Source of the DNA: a bacterium
Lineage (GTDB): Bacteria > Zhuqueibacterota > Zhuqueibacteria > Residuimicrobiales > Residuimicrobiaceae
Reading direction: 5' to 3'
Length of the DNA stretch: 64,000 bases
Assembly: GCA_029565685.1 (NCBI GenBank)
Contig: JAKQNR010000051.1
Coordinates: 1-64,000 of the forward strand
Made by a program: the position numbers and the translations under genes. Within the stretch, counting starts at the first letter, position 1, and each line of letters starts with the position of its first letter. The notes under the pieces were generated by a model. The model was not told the origin of the DNA. It saw only the letters and a list, made by a program, of their open reading frames with translations, and ran no database searches. Below are positions 16,367-24,467 of this stretch, in pieces.

Positions 16367-19300
16367 ATGAAGAGCATCCGTGTGATCCGTAGAGTATTGA
16401 TATTTTTTCTGCTGGGGTACAGCTTCGTCCGGGCGGAATCGTCGTTTCAGATTGTGTCCCACGAACCCGGCCGTCTGGTGCTCAGGATAACGACGCCTGA
16501 ACCGACGGTGCGGCTGGTGGAACAGAACGGCGCGCGTTACTCCCTGATCCGCGCGGCCGGCTGGGACTCCTCCGCCGGCAGTCTTCCCACCTTGGCCCTT
16601 CTTCTTCATCTATCCGACTCCTCCGCCCGATACGCTGTTTTATCCGAGACCAAGGCTCGCGTTTCAACCTGGCCGCCCAGGCTCTATCGGGATGCGCCGA
16701 TAGACGGAGAATCCATCGATTCAACCGCCTTCTTGGCCCAAGCCGCTCCTCCTGATCGGGTGACGCTTCGCTATCTAGGATTATCACGGGAATCGCATCT
16801 CTGGTCGCTGCAGATCGCCCCGTTTCAATACAGCGATGGGGTTCTGACTTTTGCTAAAAGCCTGTTGCTGGAAATCACCACCCCTGACACTCAGGCAAAA
16901 AAGCCGTTGTCTGAAACCGAGCGGACGCGTCTTAGCACCTTGGGCGCTGCGGCCATAGCCGATAATAATAGGATCGACTCGACGCCCACGGCACTGGCGA
17001 AACAGCCGGCCTTTGCCGGGCCCAGGGTCAAGATTCTGCTCAATCAGGACGGCATCTATCGAATCAGCGGAGCAGACTTGAAAGCCGTCGGCGTGAACGC
17101 AGCGGATCTGGAGATCAAACAGCTTCGCCTCACCTGCAATGGCGCTGAGGTACCCATCTATGTGTCCGGCTGGCAGGACGGCCGTTTTCAGCAAGAGGAT
17201 TATTTCGAGTTCTGGGGTGAGGCTTTGCGCCGCACCAGGCAGCAGCAGGCGCCAGAGCTGTATCAGGATCCCTTCAGCTCCACCAACATCTATTGGCTGT
17301 CTTGGCAGAACACGGCTGGGAGTTGGATGAGCGAAGAGTACGCCGGTCTGACCGATTCGAACGCCGGGGAACGCCGGCGCCCTCTGGCTTATTATGAAAC
17401 CGTGCACGTGGAGAGGGATCTGCATTTCGATCGTTTGAATGATATCTTTGCAGCGGATTCTCTGCGCGATCTGTATTATTTCGATTCGGGCATCGGCGCC
17501 GGCAGCAAAAAAAAATATCCGTTCACCGCGCCCTGGCCGGATTTCAAGTCGCCTCTGGGCGTTCAACTCACCGCCTGGTTCTCCGGGCGATCCACACTCA
17601 GCGCAGAACATCGCATTTCGCTCTTTCTCAACGATCAGCATGCGCTGAGCGGCGGCGGGTATCGCCAGGCGCTGATCCATCTGCAAACCCGCCCTGACCA
17701 GGCATTGTCAGTGACCGCGTTGTCCGCAGAACAGAATGATCTGACCGTCATCAACCAGGTGGAGAACGGCGCCATCGATTTCGTCATGTTGAATTGGTTT
17801 GAAGTGACCTATCCGCGTATGTACCGGGCTTTTGATGGTTTCATCCGCTTTTCCATTCCGCCGGATCATGATCCCGGGCTGTTCGAGTTTCAGGTGGATG
17901 GCTTTCGCACAGGATCCGTGGATGTCTATAAACTGGGCATCAGTAGAATGGTCGGCTGCCGCACAGAGTACAAGGTCAGCTCCGACGGATTGTCTTCGTT
18001 TGTCTGCACCTTTGAGGATCACGTTCCCGGCCGGGAGATCCGCTATGTGGCGGTGGAGCAGAGCGCGAAAAAGAGTCCGCTGCGCATGGAATGGCAGCCG
18101 GCGCCCTGGCAGCCTCCAAAGGCGCCGGCAGTGGACTATCTGGTCGTCAGCAGCAGGCGTTTTATCTCCTCTGCTGCTTTGAAAAAACTGCTCGATCATC
18201 GTCAGGCTCAGGGATATCATGTCCTGGCTGTGGCGGTGGAGGATCTGTATGATTTCTTTGATGAAGGGCGCTATGGCAGCCAAGCGGTGAAGAACGGATT
18301 GTCCTGGTTTTATCAACACGCACAGCCGCCGGGATTGAAATATGTGCTGCTGGTGGGCGATGGCTGTTACCAGCGCAACCGGGCCGGCGCGGACAGTCTG
18401 GATTTGATACCCGTCCATTATCGGCGAACTCTGCGCTATGGCGCAACCGCCAGCGACCACTGGTATGCGCTGTTGTCCGGCGCCGACGAGATAGCGGACG
18501 TGCACATCGGTCGTCTGCCGGTCCGCACGGAGGATGAACTGCAGGCCGTGGTGGACAAGACCATCGCGTTGGAGACCGCACCGCATAAAGGGGATTGGCG
18601 CCATCGTCTGTTGTTCATCGGCGGCAACGGCATGATCTTTCGCGATAAAGCGACGGAACTCGCCCATAAAGCGCCGGCGTCGTGGGACAGCCGCATGCTG
18701 TTCACGACCCGCGTTCCTTCCGGCTACGATCCGTTTTACGGCGGCACCGCCGATCTGCTCGATCATCTCGATCAAGGGTGCCTGGTGGTGAATTTTCATG
18801 GCCACGGCGGCGGGGCCATCTGGTCTGATAATGGTTTATTGCGGTTGGAGGATGTGGCGCGCCTGAGCAATCATCAGCGTTATCCGCTCATCCTCAGCAT
18901 GACCTGTTATACCGGCGCCTTTGACGCATTGACCAATCAAAGCCTGGCCGATGTCCTGTTGATGACGCCGGAGGTGGGGGGCTGCGCTTTTCTAGGCGCT
19001 TCAGGCCTGGGCTGGGTGACCAACGATGATCTGCTGCAGAACGAGATCATGGAATATTTTTATGAGCATCCGCAGCACACTGTCGGCGAAATCATACAGG
19101 CCGGCAAAATACGTTATTTGGCCCGCTTTTACAGCGACATCGCCCTGACTGAGATCAATCAGTATAATCTGCTCGGCGATCCGGCATGCCGGTTGATGGC
19201 GCCGCAGCAGAATGTCGCGTTGACGTTGGAAAAGCGCTTGGTTGAAAAAGGGGACACTCTGACGGTCTCCTGCCGCTTGCCTTTTTCGCGCGGTCAATGT

Positions 19301-21094
19301 TACTGGCAGATGGTGGACAGCGCGCTGGTTCCCTTGGAAAGCAAAACCTTGCCCTTCAACAGCCCGCAGGTTCAATCCTTCTTTATAACGCCGAACACTC
19401 TAAAAACCGGTCTGGCTTACCTTCGACTGTACGCAGCCGACGAGATGGGCATGGCCGCTTGCCATGGCGCTGCGGAATGGTCTGCAACCAGCTCTTTGGT
19501 GGATTCGGTGGCCACGGTGCTGACGGATCAAGATTCGTTGTACGTGGCTGCGCGCATCACCAGTCTGACGCCGTTCCGTTCTGTCATCTGCCGTCTGTTT
19601 GATGCCTCTTTGAACATGACCGCACGGTCCGACGGCTGGTACGTTTCCGCCGCCTATCCGGTCACCCCGCTGACCAGCGTGGTGCACTTTCAGATCATCA
19701 TCCAGGAGCAATCGGGCGGCGTGCGCACTTCGCGGATGTACCAGCGGACGATCAAAAATATCGCCAATCTTTTTTTGGATCGGAATGCGACGGTCTGGGG
19801 CGGAAGCGAGGCGCCGATGTTGGTAGTGTCGGTGAACAATCAAGGCACTGGTGAGGCCAGGGGAATCTATCTGCGGCTGGAGGAGGCGGATTCCGTGAGC
19901 CAGGCGTTCAAAACTGTGGCCATGGACACGCTCTCCTGCGCGGCTTTGAGCAGCCGGCAAGTGGCGTTGCCCTATTCTCCTGCGCCGGGTGTGCATCTGA
20001 TACGACTGGTGCTGGATTCGGATCCGGAGGGGGCAAACGGCTGGATCACGCAATCTCTTTTTCCTTTGCAGAGCCAGGCGTTCGCCTATGATCCCAAGTT
20101 GGGCATCGCCGGCGGAGACACGCTCCATTTTGATCAGGCGTTTGCTCTGGTTGTGCCTGCAGGGACTTTTTCCACTCGCGCTGTTTTGCATATTCGCCAG
20201 TCCAGGCAGCCGCTCCTGTTCGATCAAACGGATCTCACCTTGTCCGGTTCTTCCTACACGATCGCTTTTTCCACAACAGAAAAACCGCAGAAACCGGTCA
20301 CCATCAGCCTGCCGTGCGACCCTGGCGCGCCTGCAGCGCTCTACCGGTTCACCGCTGCAACAAAAAAGTGGCGCCGCCTCGACAGTCAACTTGCTGACCG
20401 TCGAGTGACAGCCACGGTGTTAGAGTGGGGCGAATACGCGGTGTTGTACGGCGTAGATACGCAGCCGCCGCGCTGCACCGTGTCTATCGACGGCAGACCG
20501 TTTCAGCCGAACAGCTATGTCTCGACCAGCCCGCTCATCTCCATTCTGCTTCAGGATGAAAACGGCATCGATTGGTCGAGCGGCAGCCCAGATGTGCTTT
20601 TGGACGGCAAACCGACTGAGGCCTTGACCGTGCCCGATTCCCTTGTAAATGCCAACGAACTTGCGTTGCAAGGGATTGTACCGCTGACCATCGGAGATCA
20701 TCGCCTGGTGATTTCGTGCCGTGACTGTTTCGGCAATCCTATGGAACCGGTGGAGTTGCAATGGACTGTGTCCGGGGATTTTCAGCTTCAGGTGTTGGGC
20801 ACTTTTCCCAATCCATTTGTAACCAAAACCGTGCTCGCCTATCGCTTGACCCAGCCGGTGGACAAGCTGCTGTTCAAGATCTACACCGCCTCCGGCCGCC
20901 TGATCCGCGCCATCGACGCGCGGCTGGAAAGCGAAGATCCCCTGCCGTTGACAGCGGATTATCATGAATTGACCTGGGATGGAACGGACCATCAGGGTTA
21001 TCCCGTGGCCAACGGCGTTTATTTTTATCGCATCACCGTGCAGCGGAATCTGGAAATGAAAGAGGCGAGTGGAAAAATCGCCAGGATACGATGA
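16367..21094 (+). CDS. Gingipain-family (C25) cysteine peptidase, PorU-like
   Basis: 1575-residue exported protein. The signal peptide ends near SFVRA. After an N-terminal beta-rich region the C25 peptidase domain spans about residues 588-945: VDYLVVSSRRF at its start, VNFHGHGGGAIW with the catalytic His (about 811-813) and LSMTCYTGAFD with the catalytic Cys (about 847). Ig/CARDB-like modules follow, and residues about 1473-1575 are a FlgD-like domain (FPNPFVTKTVLAYRL ... GVYFYRITVQ). This matches T9SS sortase PorU, which cleaves the sorting domain of cargo and attaches it to the surface, although PorU is usually shorter (about 1100-1200), so a C25 cargo protease is the alternative. A TTG at 16364 also precedes the ATG used here. 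The stop overlaps the next gene (ATGA), which encodes a PorV-like barrel, supporting the PorU reading. Confidence 0.75.
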   Translation: MKSIRVIRRVLIFFLLGYSFVRAESSFQIVSHEPGRLVLRITTPEPTVRLVEQNGARYSLIRAAGWDSSAGSLPTLALLLHLSDSSARYAVLSETKARVSTWPPRLYRDAPIDGESIDSTAFLAQAAPPDRVTLRYLGLSRESHLWSLQIAPFQYSDGVLTFAKSLLLEITTPDTQAKKPLSETERTRLSTLGAAAIADNNRIDSTPTALAKQPAFAGPRVKILLNQDGIYRISGADLKAVGVNAADLEIKQLRLTCNGAEVPIYVSGWQDGRFQQEDYFEFWGEALRRTRQQQAPELYQDPFSSTNIYWLSWQNTAGSWMSEEYAGLTDSNAGERRRPLAYYETVHVERDLHFDRLNDIFAADSLRDLYYFDSGIGAGSKKKYPFTAPWPDFKSPLGVQLTAWFSGRSTLSAEHRISLFLNDQHALSGGGYRQALIHLQTRPDQALSVTALSAEQNDLTVINQVENGAIDFVMLNWFEVTYPRMYRAFDGFIRFSIPPDHDPGLFEFQVDGFRTGSVDVYKLGISRMVGCRTEYKVSSDGLSSFVCTFEDHVPGREIRYVAVEQSAKKSPLRMEWQPAPWQPPKAPAVDYLVVSSRRFISSAALKKLLDHRQAQGYHVLAVAVEDLYDFFDEGRYGSQAVKNGLSWFYQHAQPPGLKYVLLVGDGCYQRNRAGADSLDLIPVHYRRTLRYGATASDHWYALLSGADEIADVHIGRLPVRTEDELQAVVDKTIALETAPHKGDWRHRLLFIGGNGMIFRDKATELAHKAPASWDSRMLFTTRVPSGYDPFYGGTADLLDHLDQGCLVVNFHGHGGGAIWSDNGLLRLEDVARLSNHQRYPLILSMTCYTGAFDALTNQSLADVLLMTPEVGGCAFLGASGLGWVTNDDLLQNEIMEYFYEHPQHTVGEIIQAGKIRYLARFYSDIALTEINQYNLLGDPACRLMAPQQNVALTLEKRLVEKGDTLTVSCRLPFSRGQCYWQMVDSALVPLESKTLPFNSPQVQSFFITPNTLKTGLAYLRLYAADEMGMAACHGAAEWSATSSLVDSVATVLTDQDSLYVAARITSLTPFRSVICRLFDASLNMTARSDGWYVSAAYPVTPLTSVVHFQIIIQEQSGGVRTSRMYQRTIKNIANLFLDRNATVWGGSEAPMLVVSVNNQGTGEARGIYLRLEEADSVSQAFKTVAMDTLSCAALSSRQVALPYSPAPGVHLIRLVLDSDPEGANGWITQSLFPLQSQAFAYDPKLGIAGGDTLHFDQAFALVVPAGTFSTRAVLHIRQSRQPLLFDQTDLTLSGSSYTIAFSTTEKPQKPVTISLPCDPGAPAALYRFTAATKKWRRLDSQLADRRVTATVLEWGEYAVLYGVDTQPPRCTVSIDGRPFQPNSYVSTSPLISILLQDENGIDWSSGSPDVLLDGKPTEALTVPDSLVNANELALQGIVPLTIGDHRLVISCRDCFGNPMEPVELQWTVSGDFQLQVLGTFPNPFVTKTVLAYRLTQPVDKLLFKIYTASGRLIRAIDARLESEDPLPLTADYHELTWDGTDHQGYPVANGVYFYRITVQRNLEMKEASGKIARIR

Positions 21095-22119
21095 TGAAGA
21101 AATGGCTGTGCTTTCTTCTCCTCACCTGCGTCGAACGATCTATCTCTGACGAGACGCGTTATGCCGGAGCTTCCATGGAATTAGGTGTCGGCGCAAGATC
21201 AATAGCGTTAGGCGGCTATGCAGCAGCCTCTTACGGCAGCATCGATAATTTCCATTGCAATCCGGCGGCCGCTGCGTTGTTGAGCCGGACTGTTCTCAGC
21301 GTGATGTATGCGCCCAGTTATGGTGCGGTGACCGATCCTTTGGCGGTTTATCACTATTGCGGTTTTCAGGCGCCCCTGTTCGGCGGCGCCACTGTCGGCG
21401 TGCATTGGACCCGTTTTTTCGTCGATGGAATTCCGATATATCCGGAGCTTAGCGGTGGAAGCTTGGCGGACCGGTTGAACGATTCGTCGCTGCAGCCGGA
21501 CGGTCAAGCGCTGGGCTATTTCCAAGACGCCGAGGATGTGGTGTATCTTTCTTTCGGCCGCGCCTTCCGTCACCTTGTTCCTCTGGGCTGGCTGTACGGC
21601 GATCTGCCGGTGGAGATCCCTGTGGGCATCACGATTAAAATTCTCCGCCAGTCTTTGCATCAGAACCATGCTTCGGCTTTGGGATTGGACCTTGGCGCCA
21701 TGTTGAATTTTAGCCTGGAGCGGTTGCTGGATTCCGATTTTTTGGGTAAGGTCAGCTTGGCTTTTTCTGTTCTGGATATCGCACGAACGCCGATCCTATG
21801 GAACACCCGTCATGAAGACCGCGTGCAGCGCACGATGTTGTTCGGTCTGGGATACGCCGAGGATTTCGGCATGCGCGACGGCCGCGTGCAGCTGTTTTAC
21901 ACTCAGTATCGCAAATATAATACCGCCCATCTAGCCGGCATGGAAGCATGCTATCGCGGCCTGGCTTTGCGCTCCGGCATGGGGCCGCAGGGCTGGAACC
22001 TGGGCGCCGGTCTGCGTTGGCACGGCTGTGCTGTGGATTATGCGTTCAGCTTTCTCGATTTCAGCCAGGTTCATCGCCTCAGCTGTTCCTTTACCTTTAA
22101 ACGGGGAGCAGGCGAATGA
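21091..22119 (+). CDS. PorV/PorQ-family outer-membrane beta-barrel
   Basis: 342-residue outer-membrane protein. A short signal peptide precedes the family signature MELGVGARSIALGGYAAASYGSIDNFHCNPAAAALLS, the PorV/PorQ (UPF0164-like) N-terminal hairpin with GAR and NPAA elements. The rest alternates in barrel fashion and ends in an aromatic-rich strand (DYAFSFLDFSQVHRLSCSFTFKR). PorV carries cargo from the SprA channel to PorU and is part of the attachment complex. The gene overlaps the C25 peptidase upstream and the lipoprotein downstream (ATGA at both junctions), so the three are translated as a unit. It lacks the canonical NPAGLA, so it is a diverged member. Confidence 0.75.
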   Translation: MMKKWLCFLLLTCVERSISDETRYAGASMELGVGARSIALGGYAAASYGSIDNFHCNPAAAALLSRTVLSVMYAPSYGAVTDPLAVYHYCGFQAPLFGGATVGVHWTRFFVDGIPIYPELSGGSLADRLNDSSLQPDGQALGYFQDAEDVVYLSFGRAFRHLVPLGWLYGDLPVEIPVGITIKILRQSLHQNHASALGLDLGAMLNFSLERLLDSDFLGKVSLAFSVLDIARTPILWNTRHEDRVQRTMLFGLGYAEDFGMRDGRVQLFYTQYRKYNTAHLAGMEACYRGLALRSGMGPQGWNLGAGLRWHGCAVDYAFSFLDFSQVHRLSCSFTFKRGAGE

Positions 22120-22850
22120 AACGTGTTTGCTCAGCCGGTGGAATCAGCCTGTTCCTGATTCTGCTTTTGGCCTGCGAAAAACAGTCGTTGGCTCCTCAAC
22201 GGCTGGGGCTGCAGGTCCGGTTTGTCCCTGCGGCCGAAGATACAGCTGTGGTGGAGGCCGGTATCGATGCGGTGCCTGAATCCGACGCCATCCAACTGCA
22301 CTGGCGGCGAGGAAACGGATTGACCGAGTACCGGCTGTATCGGCGAAAGCAGGAGGAAACGACTTTCACCCTCATCGTGGTGCTGTCGGAGCGGGACAGC
22401 CTCTTTCTCGACCAGGTGGAGGTGGCGCTCCATGTCCGCTATCACTATTATCTGCTGGGCGCGGACGCAGCGGGGGCGGTGACCCAGCCTTCGGATACCG
22501 TGGATTATATGCTATTGCCCAAGGTGCTCAATCTGGCGCAGGCTTTTCAGCAGGACACGCTGCGCTTTCACTGGCAGCCGGCGCCGCAATCGCCGGCCGA
22601 GTATTATCTGCTAAAGCTGTTCGACGATGCAGACGGTCGATTGATCTGGATGTCGCGATTGCCCGGTTATCAATCGGATCAGGAGATGGTCCGCTACAAC
22701 TGGGATGGGGCAGCCAAACTGGAACGCCTGACGCACAAGCGGGTTTATCGCTGGCGCGTGGATGCGGTCGGCGCGGCATTGCATTCCGGCAGCGAATCGC
22801 CATGGCGGAAATTTAGTATTCCCTATATATTTAGCTTGACATTTTGTTAA
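22116..22850 (+). CDS. Fibronectin-III-like lipoprotein in the PorU/PorV-like operon
   Basis: 244-residue predicted lipoprotein: the signal sequence SLFLILLLAC gives a good lipobox with Cys near residue 20. Two fibronectin-III-like modules follow (AIQLHWRRGNGLTEYRLYRRKQEE and DTLRFHWQPAPQSPAEYYLLKLF), ending with RVYRWRVDAVG. No enzymatic motif is present. Its start codon overlaps the PorV-like gene by ATGA, so it may be an accessory of the surface complex encoded upstream. I do not recognise a named family. The end of the gene overlaps a candidate promoter for the next gene. Confidence 0.7.
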   Translation: MKRVCSAGGISLFLILLLACEKQSLAPQRLGLQVRFVPAAEDTAVVEAGIDAVPESDAIQLHWRRGNGLTEYRLYRRKQEETTFTLIVVLSERDSLFLDQVEVALHVRYHYYLLGADAAGAVTQPSDTVDYMLLPKVLNLAQAFQQDTLRFHWQPAPQSPAEYYLLKLFDDADGRLIWMSRLPGYQSDQEMVRYNWDGAAKLERLTHKRVYRWRVDAVGAALHSGSESPWRKFSIPYIFSLTFC

Positions 22851-22864
22851 AAAATACCAATATT
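22836..22864 (+). promoter_or_regulatory. Candidate promoter for the coiled-coil OM protein gene
   Basis: TTGACA, a 17-bp spacer and AATATT. The -35 is perfect and the -10 is poor. The -10 overlaps a perfect 7-bp inverted repeat (ACCAATA, four Ts, TATTGGT; 22856-22873), which could be an operator or a small hairpin. Confidence 0.4.
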
Positions 22865-22894
22865 TTTATTGGTAATTTATAGGGAGGTTAAACG

Positions 22895-24079
22895 ATGAAA
22901 CCTTTAAAGCCGATGTTGGTAGTCTTGCTTGTGCTGCTTTTTGCCTATGCTTCTCCGGCGGTCATCATCAATGGGGGTTTGGGCCTCCCACACACCAAAG
23001 CGGCTTGGGTGAGTCAAACCGGTCGACTGACTATGTTGACCCATACCCGTTTCTGGGGCCAAGTACATCAAACCCGTGATGTGAAGATGAATGTGCCGAG
23101 CGCCATGACGGTCTGGGACGTCCAGGGATTGGTCAGCTTGAATTATGGTTTGGGAAAACATTTTGATTTGAACATCACCCCCATTCTCTACCAGGACGAT
23201 CAGACTCAATACGGCGTTTACCCCTATGATACGTTTATCGGCTTAAAGATCGGCTCCTATGGTTCCAAAGCCTCCTCTTTGAATTACGGCGTACAGCTGC
23301 ATGGACGTTTTCCCACCGGCGACGTTAAAAACATCATGTTCGAAAACTATTCCGCCGGCACCGTCGAGTTCGGCTTCACCGGCCTGGTCAGCTATGCCGC
23401 TGATCCTCTGTATCCGGAAGATTCTTTCAACCTGCATCTGAATCTGGGCTACCACAACAGCAACGATGTCGGCGAGATCATCACCTCTGCAATCAACGAC
23501 CCGTACAGCCGCGTGCTCAGCCAGACGCAGCAGATGCATTTTGCCGCCGGCTTTTGGATTCCCACCGAAAGTTTCGATTATGGCCTGGAGATGTACGGCA
23601 ACGCCTGGCTGCAGCAACCGCCGGCCGCTGCCGCGGGCCGAGAGAATTATCTCTACGGCAACGCCGCCATCAAATACAAACCCTACCGCTGGTTCAATTT
23701 CACGCTCTCCGGCGAATACCGCATGACCAGCGACAAGGAAGAGACCATCGGGCCTAAGCGGGTCCCTTCCGGTCTGCCCAATTATAACACCTGGCGCATC
23801 AACGTGGGCGCTCAATTCACCCTGTTGCCCACATCGGTATATCGGACTTCGGAGCGCGACGTGTTGATGCAAAAGGCGGAAAACCGTCGTGAGCTGTTCG
23901 AGCAGATCATCAAGGAGCGCAGAGAGACCGAATCCGCGGAAGAGGAACTGGAACGCATCCGCGAAGAACGCCGCAAGGCGGAGCGGGAGCTGGAACGGCT
24001 GCGGAAAATACTCGAAGGCCAGACGGATCAGCGCCAGCAGTTGGAGGAGATGCGCAAAGAGCTGGAACCGAAACCCTGA
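22895..24079 (+). CDS. Outer-membrane beta-barrel protein with C-terminal coiled coil
   Basis: 394-residue exported protein with a clear signal peptide (PMLVVLLVLLFAYASPA). Residues about 25-320 alternate like an outer-membrane barrel (LNYGLGKHFDLNITPIL, KYKPYRWFNFTLSGEYRM, NTWRINVGAQFTLLP). The last 65 residues are strongly charged and helical (EEELERIREERRKAERELERLRKI), suggesting a coiled coil that could reach into the periplasm or oligomerise the protein. I cannot name the family. A GGGAGG lies eight bases before the ATG. It probably has its own promoter and is not obviously part of the upstream operon. Confidence 0.65.
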   Translation: MKPLKPMLVVLLVLLFAYASPAVIINGGLGLPHTKAAWVSQTGRLTMLTHTRFWGQVHQTRDVKMNVPSAMTVWDVQGLVSLNYGLGKHFDLNITPILYQDDQTQYGVYPYDTFIGLKIGSYGSKASSLNYGVQLHGRFPTGDVKNIMFENYSAGTVEFGFTGLVSYAADPLYPEDSFNLHLNLGYHNSNDVGEIITSAINDPYSRVLSQTQQMHFAAGFWIPTESFDYGLEMYGNAWLQQPPAAAAGRENYLYGNAAIKYKPYRWFNFTLSGEYRMTSDKEETIGPKRVPSGLPNYNTWRINVGAQFTLLPTSVYRTSERDVLMQKAENRRELFEQIIKERRETESAEEELERIREERRKAERELERLRKILEGQTDQRQQLEEMRKELEPKP

Positions 24080-24164
24080 CAAGAATTGAGCGCGATCTGT
24101 TGCATGAACTGTTTTGCCCGTTGAATGAGACGGACGGCCAAACACACTATTTTTAATGTTTTTC

Positions 24165-24240
24165 AAAACGACGTGATCACCGCAAGCTTGTTCAGGGAGA
24201 TGCACCTTGATCGCGAGTGGGGAGCGCGTCGTTTTTTTTT
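24165..24240 (+). terminator. Long hairpin ending in ten Ts (terminator or small structured RNA)
   Basis: A 9-bp stem, AAAACGACG (24165-24173) with CGTCGTTTT (24227-24235), encloses about 53 bases that contain a further 5-bp pairing (GATCA with TGATC) and a palindrome CAAGCTTG. It runs into a ten-T tract. It probably ends transcription from the upstream gene; the large loop is unusual. Confidence 0.55.
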
Positions 24241-24273
24241 GATGCTCCGCACGGATTTTTCTCAAAAAGCGTA

Positions 24274-24302
24274 TTGACTATTTTAAAAAAAATCCGTATG
24301 AT
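24274..24302 (+). promoter_or_regulatory. Sigma-70-type promoter upstream of FG-GAP gene
   Basis: TTGACT, exactly 17 bases of AT-rich spacer, then TATGAT: five of six matches at each hexamer. It would give a leader of about 155 bases before the ATG at 24468. Confidence 0.75.
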
Positions 24303-24386
24303 TTCTAACTATGTCCTCTTTGTTCTAACCGTATGAATTAATTTTATCTTATCCTCTTTTAAGCTCGCAAACGACAAACATCCATC

Positions 24387-24398
24387 AAGGAGGTGATC
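24387..24398 (+). promoter_or_regulatory. Very strong Shine-Dalgarno-like site with possible leader peptide
   Basis: AAGGAGGTGATC is a 12-base complement of the canonical 16S rRNA 3' end, 70 bases upstream of the annotated ATG. Downstream, an ATT at 24406 opens a 16-codon frame that ends in TAA at 24454-24456, directly abutting the AGGAGG of the main gene; a TTG at 24407 opens a 6-codon frame. Whether either is translated is unknown. Confidence 0.45.
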
Positions 24399-24467
24399 TC
24401 CGGCCATTGACAAGGTGGGACCATTAACGAACGAATTGGTGGTTGGCTTATTGTAAAGGAGGAACCG

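Larger units (their letters stand above)
24080..24467. other. Intergenic leader region with structured element and promoter
   Basis: 388 bases without a conventional gene. It contains a structured T-ended element (24165-24240), a near-consensus promoter (24274-24302), an exceptionally strong ribosome-binding-like sequence (24387-24398) and a possible short leader frame, all upstream of the FG-GAP protein gene. Confidence 0.7.

Noticed and set aside
24387..24420. Fragment of a 16S rRNA 3' end on the minus strand
   Set aside because: Only the 12-base anti-Shine-Dalgarno complement matches; the adjoining sequence does not continue into 16S rRNA.
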